A DNA stretch of 8,716 nucleotides from Candidatus Zipacnadia bacterium (GTDB lineage Bacteria; Armatimonadota; UBA5377; JALGUK01): positions 1 through 8,716 of the forward strand of contig JALGUK010000098.1 in assembly GCA_029820875.1 (NCBI GenBank), written 5' to 3'. The notes under the pieces are model-generated. The model was given only the letters and a program-made list of their open reading frames with translations, searched no databases and was not told where the DNA came from. A program made the position numbers and the translations under genes. Every line of letters starts with the position of its first letter. Position 1 is the first letter of the stretch. Below, in pieces: positions 1-6,347 of the stretch.

Positions 1-38
1 AACGGCGCACTCCATGGGCCGGATCGCATTTGCGTCAT
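1..38 (-). CDS. possible start of a further gene, cut by the window edge
   Basis: An ATG at 38 opens a frame beginning MTQMRSGPWSAP that runs off the left edge. AGGGGGG (52-46) lies 7 bases upstream and could act as a ribosome binding site. The frame is only 12 codons, so no product can be named. A second ATG at 57, in another frame, also runs to the edge but has no such site. Same-strand continuation of the gene series makes this plausible, not certain. Confidence 0.28.
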   Translation of the reverse strand, partial: MTQMRSGPWSAP

Positions 39-79
39 GCAGGTTCCCCCCTGGCATAGTGTCGCCCGGCAAACTTCGA

Positions 80-107
80 GCATCACAGCGCCCATGGCGT
101 GCGATGC
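80..107 (-). terminator. strong hairpin after the third gene, without U-tract
   Basis: An inverted repeat of about 12 bp (GCATCGCACGCC with GGCG-C-TGTGATGC, one bulged C and one G-U pair) encloses an ATG loop. It begins 54 bases past the TAA at 162. No run of U follows, so it may be an atypical terminator, a 3'-end stabiliser or a processing structure rather than a standard intrinsic terminator. Confidence 0.35.
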
Positions 108-161
108 ACTTTAGACTTCGCCAACCGCCCTCGAACGTCTCGATGGGCTGTCGGAGAAGCC

Positions 162-2972
162 TTACTTGAGTACGACCATGGTGCGAATCGCCTTCACGAC
201 CTCGCCGGCGTCATTGCGTGCTATTAAGTTAACCAAGTACGTCCCGTTCGGAACCTCAGCGCCGGCATTATTGGTCCCATTCCACACCAAACTGTTTGTT
301 CCAGCGGGTGCCTGGCTCCCACTGGCCAGTGTCTTAATTACCTTACCGGTGATGCTCGTAATCTGCGCATCCACGGCGGCGGGTGCGTTCAATGTATAGG
401 AAATAGTCGCAGTACCGCGCCCCCTAGTGGTAGCGCAAGTGAGGTTGGTGATTTGCAGTCCACCACTGCCCCTCGGTTCGACAGTCAACAGGAAATGGCG
501 TGCACCGCCTGACCCGGAGTTGTAGACGTATTGCTCCTGGGTCCGCATCGCCCAGCGGCGGCCTGCATCCAAATCCGTAAGGGTAACATTCAGGTCGCGT
601 GGCACCTCACGAACAGTCGGCCATGTCAGCGTGACGGGCGTATCGGTCGCATCGGTCTCGACTACGAACTTCCAGCTCTTCGTCGTACCATTTGGCGACC
701 GCACGTCAGTGAGGAAGTTACCCGCGTTCCTTCCCCAATCTGCATGGGGGAAGTAAACCTGCAATGTCCCTGACGATGCATCACGGCAAGGCGGTGGGCA
801 CTCGACGTCACTTGCATCGTATCCGTCGCTAGCTCCTCGTTTTACCCCGGCGAACTGGCTCCGGCGGGTCAGGCCGCCCGCAGCGGCAACAATTTGCAGA
901 CGCCAATCGTCGCGTGAAGGCGTGCGGCTGGTGGCTGTGACGTCCACCCCCCGGCTTTCCAGGCCGCCGCCAATAGTGAATGGCGGCTTGAACACCAAAG
1001 TAATCGGATCCAATACATGTACCCAGTAACCCCGCCACGGGTTGAGCGTACAGTCGAGCGTTTGCTCGAACTTGTACGGGTCATCCCCTCGCGCGTGCGC
1101 TTGAGCATCGAACTCGAACAGCGTCCCCCGGATGACCTGCCGGTCAATGGCCTGGCGCAGGCTCACCTTGCGGCCGCGCGTGATGACTTCCGTCTCAGAC
1201 CAGACGATGGGCCGCGTGAATGGATTGCCGATCATGTTCCAGCCTGCTTCCAACTGGACCTGGTAGTCGCTGGTAAGCGGGACCGGGGAACGTCCTGCCT
1301 CCGGCAGCTTGATTTCCTCGAGTGCTCGGTTGACAAGCCAGTAGCCTTTTCCTGGCTCAACGATACTCACAAATGCGTCGGGGAACAACTTGTACTCTCC
1401 CGCCTCCGGATCCCAGCGCGCGAGGCCTGCCGCCCCACTGGTCAGAGAGCCAAGGCTCTGGAAGACGTACTCCGCGTCGAGGTTGTCGAACTGGAAAGGC
1501 ACCGAGATCATGTCCAGCCCTACGCTCGGGGCTAAACCAGCAGCCGAAAGCGCTGGAAGGGCCGGCAATGTTACTGTGCGTGACACTGACTTCCCGTTAG
1601 GCCCGATAACCCTGATTTCTGCCGTTCCAGCCGCACTGCTGTCCGCGTGAACTGTCCACGTGGCCGTGCCCTCTGTGTTCAGCGCCACATCGCCTATGGT
1701 CTGCGTGCGCGAGGCACCGCCGACGATGCTCAGACCCCGCGGCAGCTTAAGTGTCGCCTGGGCGTTGCCGAGAACGCGCTCATTGTAATTGTTAACGTAA
1801 GCTGTGATGTTGAAATCCTCGTATCCGCTATTATCGGCATTAGCCTGGAGCGCAAACGGGATATCCGCCCCCAGCACATACGGGTCCACGAAGTCCTCTA
1901 CCGCACCTCCAAGGCCGAAATACGTCACGTAACGCCTCGACTGCCCGGCCCCGAGTGTACGCTCCTGCCACAACACACCGACTGCCCAGTCTTCCCCGAC
2001 AATGGTCTGGGTACTCGGGACAAAGTCGTACTGCTCAGTTGTGCTCATGAGGCGTCTTTGCAGCCCGATGTCCAGGCGATCCGGCCTGCCAGCTGCGAAA
2101 TTGGCGAACCCCGGGTCATTGACTTCGTCGCCTGTGAGGGCACCTCGCAGTATGACCTGTGGATTGTTCGGGTCGTCAAATGCAATCCACCAGTCCGGCA
2201 CCGAACCGGTCAGGTTGGTCGCGGACGGCCACACAGACTCGCGGTCAACCATTGTGCCGTCCGAAAGGAGTATAGGCTGGCCGTCCTGGGCGTCCATCCC
2301 GCCGAACTGTGTCCCCAGCAGGTACTTGAACCCGATCTGGTGAGGAGTACTCGTGTCGTTTCGGACCGTCCACGAGATGCGGATAGTATCCCGCATGATT
2401 GTGACATTGCCGATGATGGTGATGTATTCGGCCATCTGTTGCTGCCGTGGCGTGATGCGGCCGGTGATATCGCCTATCATCCCGCCGCCACCGCTGCTCC
2501 CCCCACCACCGATAGGAAATGGTTCCTGATAAATGAATTCAAAGCCGCGTCGAGTCGGTGTGGGCGGTTCTATCCAGGGGTTGACTGCATCGCTTATGTT
2601 CTCGACTGCCCCAACTGCGTTCATCCTTGCCGATATCTCAAACGGCGTGCCGTCCACACTAATGACTCCCGCGCCGTGGAGAATCTGGCGATTGTCATCA
2701 TCGCGGTTCGGGTCCCCGCTCAGGGTCTCAAAATCAAAATCACCCGAGGGATAGAACTTGTAGGTGGTCTTGGCGTTGTCGCCTTCTCCTTCGATAATGC
2801 GGGCAAGTTCAGACTCCACCATCCCGAGCCTGACGTACCCGGTAGGGTCATCCACATAGGTCTTCTGGACCTCACTATAGAGCGGCTGAGCTCCGGCGCG
2901 TACCCCCACCAGGCCCAACGCTGCCACGAGGACCAGAACTTGGAGGAGGATCATCGACCGACTATTCATCAT
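162..2972 (-). CDS. secreted beta-rich protein with Ig-like, GYW-module and FlgD-type C-terminal domains
   Basis: A 936-residue protein of unknown function. A signal peptide (MMNSRSM, hydrophobic core, VRAGAQ) cleaves near residue 28. Residues ~40-360 form a beta-rich head with WTVRNDTSTPHQIGFKYLLG, VPDWWIAFDDP and GVLWQERTLGAGQSRRYVTY. It reminds me of uncharacterised mutarotase-like beta-sandwich proteins, but this is recollection only. An unusual GGGGSSGGGG run (155-164) interrupts it. Residues ~365-470 look like an Ig/CARDB-like domain. A duplicated module follows at ~483-664 (GLDMISVPF...GKGYW, then GWNMIGNPF...RGYW), then a beta segment at ~688-845 (LQVYFPHADWG, HFLLTVEP) containing CPPPC. 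A FlgD-type Ig tail (848-936) ends TMVVLK, as in many C-terminal sorting domains. Everything after ~483 parallels the gene upstream, while the head does not. It is likely exported and surface-associated, and it is the last complete gene of the unit. Confidence 0.88.
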   Translation of the reverse strand: MMNSRSMILLQVLVLVAALGLVGVRAGAQPLYSEVQKTYVDDPTGYVRLGMVESELARIIEGEGDNAKTTYKFYPSGDFDFETLSGDPNRDDDNRQILHGAGVISVDGTPFEISARMNAVGAVENISDAVNPWIEPPTPTRRGFEFIYQEPFPIGGGGSSGGGGMIGDITGRITPRQQQMAEYITIIGNVTIMRDTIRISWTVRNDTSTPHQIGFKYLLGTQFGGMDAQDGQPILLSDGTMVDRESVWPSATNLTGSVPDWWIAFDDPNNPQVILRGALTGDEVNDPGFANFAAGRPDRLDIGLQRRLMSTTEQYDFVPSTQTIVGEDWAVGVLWQERTLGAGQSRRYVTYFGLGGAVEDFVDPYVLGADIPFALQANADNSGYEDFNITAYVNNYNERVLGNAQATLKLPRGLSIVGGASRTQTIGDVALNTEGTATWTVHADSSAAGTAEIRVIGPNGKSVSRTVTLPALPALSAAGLAPSVGLDMISVPFQFDNLDAEYVFQSLGSLTSGAAGLARWDPEAGEYKLFPDAFVSIVEPGKGYWLVNRALEEIKLPEAGRSPVPLTSDYQVQLEAGWNMIGNPFTRPIVWSETEVITRGRKVSLRQAIDRQVIRGTLFEFDAQAHARGDDPYKFEQTLDCTLNPWRGYWVHVLDPITLVFKPPFTIGGGLESRGVDVTATSRTPSRDDWRLQIVAAAGGLTRRSQFAGVKRGASDGYDASDVECPPPCRDASSGTLQVYFPHADWGRNAGNFLTDVRSPNGTTKSWKFVVETDATDTPVTLTWPTVREVPRDLNVTLTDLDAGRRWAMRTQEQYVYNSGSGGARHFLLTVEPRGSGGLQITNLTCATTRGRGTATISYTLNAPAAVDAQITSITGKVIKTLASGSQAPAGTNSLVWNGTNNAGAEVPNGTYLVNLIARNDAGEVVKAIRTMVVLK

Positions 2973-2981
2973 GTATCATTG

Positions 2982-2987
2982 CCTCCT
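2982..2987 (-). promoter_or_regulatory. Shine-Dalgarno site of the third gene
   Basis: AGGAGG on the minus strand lies 9 bases before the ATG at 2972. A second in-frame ATG follows at once (MMN), 12 bases from the site; the first has the better spacing. The 132-base gap that holds this site shows no convincing promoter or terminator. Confidence 0.7.
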
Positions 2988-3104
2988 GACATGTCCCTGG
3001 GGCGCCAGGCTCGTTCGTCCCGCTGGTCTCATCACTAAACGCCAACCTACGCCCGTGGCTACATTGGATCCGGCCCGACGTACCTTCTTCAATCCACCGA
3101 GACC

Positions 3105-6100
3105 TTACGGCATTACCATCATCGTCCGGACAGCGGAACACTGCTCCCCGCATTCGGAACGGGCTGTTACTTTCAACAGGTACGTCCCGGCTGGGACCGC
3201 CGCACCTTCGCTCGAACGGGCGTCCCAGGTAGCCGATTGTAATCCGCCGCGCTGGGGTGCATTATTGACGATAGTCCGGATCAGCCGTCCTGCAATGTTG
3301 TATACCTGCACCGTCACGGCTGCATCCTTGCTAAGTCGATAGGTAACGTGCTGAGCCCCGCCCCTCACCGGTTCCACACTAAGGCCCGTAACAACAAGAC
3401 CCGATGTACCCTCAGCAGTTGCGGTGATGCGGAAGTGACGTGTTCCTTCGGTTGCCTGATACGAGTAAGACCCGGCCGTGCGCATGTAAATGCTCTTGCC
3501 GCTGTCAAGGTCGTCGAGAATGAATCGCAGACCACGCGGCGCGGCGGCCAGATTCGGCCATGAGAGCGTTACGGTCTCACCCACCAGCTTGCAGTCCACC
3601 GCAACGTCCCAGCTCTTCGAGCCGGTAAACGCCGCCCGCAGGTCCTGCGCGTAGCGTCCCGCGGCAGGTCCCCACTGCGGGTGTGGGAAGTACAGGTTCA
3701 GCTCGTCAACAATTGACGGCGGCTCGGCGAAATCGCCGCGGTCAGGCCCTTCGGCAGCACTGCTGGCCACTCCCAGATAATTGCACGGGTCCATGGCGTC
3801 TCCCGCCTGAGCCACGAGCTGGACACGCCAGTTCGAAGGAGTCGGCACCTCGGTGGGGGTCGCCGCTGTGTGCACTGCGGCACCACGGCCGGGCGGATAG
3901 AGCGTCATTTTCACGTCCTTATAGACACGAATCCAATACCCCTTCCAGGGCTCGAGAACGGTATTTTCTATCGGCATGAACCGATAGAACCCACCGCTTC
4001 CAGAGGCCACGAACTCGTAGGCAGCTCCCGAAAGCCATCCGGCGTCAATGGCCTCGCCGAGGTCAAGAACCTCTGCGCCACGCGTGAACTCGGCGCTTCC
4101 CAGGCTTACCGCGGAAAGGAACGGGCAACCGATCATGTTCCACCCGCGCGGCCGTGTCGTCCCAACGCGCAAGAACATGGTATATGGTCCGCTGACTGCC
4201 GTTCCGCCGGTATCACCCACAATCGAGTCCGCGGGCAGACGGATCCAATACCCCAGCCCGGCTGGCGGGTTTGGCACGACCACATTTTCCAGCCCCCCAA
4301 CGCTCGGGTCGTTCGGGTCGGCGTCGGGCGGGTTGAATGTTGCATAGGGGTCGGGGTAAACCGCATACTTGTTGCCCGAAGCGGTTGCAGTCGGCACCCA
4401 ACGCGCCATGCTGAAGTTGCTGGAGGCGACTCCGAAAATGAACGACGGCGAGTTGGTAACGTTAGCGTAGGGCACCGACACCATTTGCAGCCCCTGCGAG
4501 ATGGTGGTACGCACCACCCGGAAACTCACGGTCGCTGTATCGGCACGATTCCCGGCCCGGTCTGCAGCATCCACAGAGATTGTGTGTGAGCCTATTGACA
4601 GGCTTGTTGTCGGCGTGAACTCCAATACTCCCGTACCGGAGTCGAAGTAGTCAGTGATAGGGTCAAGCTGAACGACGGCTCCGTCGAGTTCCAGCACGAT
4701 GGAGGCGGGGTCAACACCGCTGCCGCTGTCGGTAATGTTGGCACGCAAGACGGGACGTGTGTCGGAAATAGATGCCCCATTGATCGGCGTTGAAATCGCG
4801 ATTCTGGGTTTGGTGGAATCGTTCGCTAAACTGTAGTACTGAACCAGGAACTCGGCCCACCGGGTAAAGGTGGCGAAGGTGACTGCCGATGTATACGTGG
4901 AGTCATAAAGCGGTTGTTCCGATGGGAAGTAAATGCTCAACCCGTTAAGGTTTTCAACAGGCCGCCCACTCGCTTGCTCCTGATGCGCCTCCGCGACAAT
5001 CGCGTTCTGAACCGCGGTCAACACGCTGCCCGCTCGAGTCGCCGTTATCGGGTCCGTATTCTGGGCGGCATCAGCCAGGTTCTGCAGGAAAGTAACCAGG
5101 TCGTAGTAGGTTACGTCCACACCAGGGTCGGCCACCGGCGGATCGCCGTCACGCGCAACGGCAATCGCCGAGAAGTTATCCCGCAGCGCGCCTGCGTCGT
5201 CAAGCAGATGCCGCAGGAGGGACGCAGTCTCCGTATCACCCGTAACTCCCAGCGGCGGGGGTATGGTCGGCAAAAGCCGGCAATCGACTACCGACTGAGC
5301 CAGTGACATGCTGGCGGCGCGGCCCCGTGCATCGACTTGGCGCGAGATGGATGGGACAAGCCCCATTCCCCCTCCGTCATCACCTGTATCGCCTTCTCCG
5401 CCTGTTTCGCCATCATCCTCTTCCTCGCCGCCAGCGCTTGCGGCTGCTGTGACGTACGCCGTGACCCAATCACCAGCCAAGCTCTCCACAGACCCCGTCG
5501 GGTCGTCCGTAATCAGCGCCAACATGGCATCATACGGATAGCCTTCACTCGGCTCGTCAATTTGCGAGAAGGCGACAAGGTCCACGCTATCCTTGATTTC
5601 ATATGCTATTTCAATAAGTCCCGCCTGGCCGCCGTCAAACGCCAGGAATTCGATGTTCTTGCCGGTGGGATAATCCACAGACGTACGAATAGCCTTAATG
5701 CGGCCAAGGGCATCCGCCAACTCCTTAACCGTCAGGTAGTCTCCACCGTCGGTCTGGTCATAGAGGAAGCCCATCTGAGCGAATGTCTGGGTCTGCCGGC
5801 CTCGCGGTTTCCATCCGCTTCCGATCCAGTGATCGGACAGGATAAGATAAACGCGCTGGGCCGGGAATAATTGAGTCGCCCATGAGAAGAATTCCACAAG
5901 CGTATCTGGGTCGCCCGTGCTTGACTCGGGGACCGTGGACAGGACTGGAGAGGCGATGTGATTCGGGTCATCGTCCTGAACAATCAGATAACGCAGAGGT
6001 GTCTTGACACCGCCGAAGCTCGAGCCATCGAACGGGTCCACCTGTACTACTATGTTGACATCCGGCGTCGAACCCACAAGTTCCATCTCATTGATGTCAT

Positions 6101-6269
6101 CGAAGGCATATCCTTCGTGGTTCGCGTCGCGGTCAGCACCTATGTAGACCAGCACCGTTACCGGCTTGGTGGCCTCTTGGGCCGCCCCAAGACTCGGCCA
6201 CAGCACAAGTGCAATCCATGCTGCCACAATCACCAGCATGGTCGTCCCGCGAAGGGCCCTAAGATGCAT
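3105..6269 (-). CDS. secreted clostripain-like (C11 family) protein, likely catalytically dead, with Ig and FlgD-type C-terminal domains
   Basis: A 1054-residue protein. A signal peptide (MHLRALRGTT, hydrophobic core, SLGAAQ) cleaves near residue 30. Residues ~36-480 have the C11 clostripain layout: TVLVYIGADRD near the start, YLILSDH (His147), EFLAFD...GLIEIAYEI, then NGLSIYFP and a WAEFLVQYY helix. C11 enzymes are Cys/His peptidases whose Cys sits in an FDACLMG-type motif; here that motif reads FDGGQAG, with Gly214 in the Cys position, and two extra residues follow the His (DHWIGSGW). It is therefore probably a pseudoenzyme or binding head. An acidic Gly/Glu/Asp stretch (~281-303) interrupts the domain. 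An Ig-like domain spans ~486-586. A duplicated 'GWNMIG.PF...GYW' module spans ~592-793, a beta-rich segment with NLYFPHPQWG spans ~812-968, and a FlgD-type Ig tail spans ~969-1054 and ends TMMVMP. The last ~460 residues match the downstream gene. It is probably translated from a shared message and acts outside the cell or on its surface. Confidence 0.88.
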   Translation of the reverse strand: MHLRALRGTTMLVIVAAWIALVLWPSLGAAQEATKPVTVLVYIGADRDANHEGYAFDDINEMELVGSTPDVNIVVQVDPFDGSSFGGVKTPLRYLIVQDDDPNHIASPVLSTVPESSTGDPDTLVEFFSWATQLFPAQRVYLILSDHWIGSGWKPRGRQTQTFAQMGFLYDQTDGGDYLTVKELADALGRIKAIRTSVDYPTGKNIEFLAFDGGQAGLIEIAYEIKDSVDLVAFSQIDEPSEGYPYDAMLALITDDPTGSVESLAGDWVTAYVTAAASAGGEEEDDGETGGEGDTGDDGGGMGLVPSISRQVDARGRAASMSLAQSVVDCRLLPTIPPPLGVTGDTETASLLRHLLDDAGALRDNFSAIAVARDGDPPVADPGVDVTYYDLVTFLQNLADAAQNTDPITATRAGSVLTAVQNAIVAEAHQEQASGRPVENLNGLSIYFPSEQPLYDSTYTSAVTFATFTRWAEFLVQYYSLANDSTKPRIAISTPINGASISDTRPVLRANITDSGSGVDPASIVLELDGAVVQLDPITDYFDSGTGVLEFTPTTSLSIGSHTISVDAADRAGNRADTATVSFRVVRTTISQGLQMVSVPYANVTNSPSFIFGVASSNFSMARWVPTATASGNKYAVYPDPYATFNPPDADPNDPSVGGLENVVVPNPPAGLGYWIRLPADSIVGDTGGTAVSGPYTMFLRVGTTRPRGWNMIGCPFLSAVSLGSAEFTRGAEVLDLGEAIDAGWLSGAAYEFVASGSGGFYRFMPIENTVLEPWKGYWIRVYKDVKMTLYPPGRGAAVHTAATPTEVPTPSNWRVQLVAQAGDAMDPCNYLGVASSAAEGPDRGDFAEPPSIVDELNLYFPHPQWGPAAGRYAQDLRAAFTGSKSWDVAVDCKLVGETVTLSWPNLAAAPRGLRFILDDLDSGKSIYMRTAGSYSYQATEGTRHFRITATAEGTSGLVVTGLSVEPVRGGAQHVTYRLSKDAAVTVQVYNIAGRLIRTIVNNAPQRGGLQSATWDARSSEGAAVPAGTYLLKVTARSECGEQCSAVRTMMVMP

Positions 6270-6278
6270 GGCTCTCAG

Positions 6279-6285
6279 CTCCTCC
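6279..6285 (-). promoter_or_regulatory. Shine-Dalgarno site that sets the start of the C11-like gene
   Basis: GGAGGAG on the minus strand lies 9 bases before the ATG at 6269. The longer frame would begin at a GTG at 6320 with no Shine-Dalgarno site before it. Another in-frame ATG at 6287 overlaps this site and cannot use it. The 6269 start also gives a clean signal peptide. Confidence 0.75.
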
Positions 6286-6347
6286 ATCCTTAGCACCGAC
6301 GAGGCGTCGGGCCAGGCCACGGTCAGCTTGGAAGAATCGTCCTCTTA

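Noticed and set aside
2996..3009. Short inverted repeat CCTGG-GGCG-CCAGG in the gap before the third gene
   Set aside because: The stem is only 5 bp with no U-tract and lies just before the ribosome site. It is too weak to call a terminator or attenuator.
1647..3038. Long plus-strand open frame (463 codons) opposite the third gene
   Set aside because: It lies almost wholly inside a well-supported minus-strand gene. Its translation is rich in Arg/His/Cys/Pro with no recognisable domain and it has no ribosome site. This is the usual antisense shadow in high-GC coding DNA.
2973..3104. Possible promoter in the 132-base gap (TTGAAG with 17-base spacing to ATCCAA)
   Set aside because: The -10 half is a poor match to TATAAT and no extended element is present. 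It is much weaker than the promoter at 8369-8397.
3870..4589. Plus-strand open frame (239 codons) opposite the C11-like gene
   Set aside because: Composition is typical of a shadow frame and there is no domain or signal peptide. The minus strand here encodes the Ig and GYW modules.
6270..6347. Possible promoter or terminator in the 78-base gap after the first gene
   Set aside because: TTGATA near the stop has no matching -10 at a suitable distance, and no stable stem with a U-tract was found.
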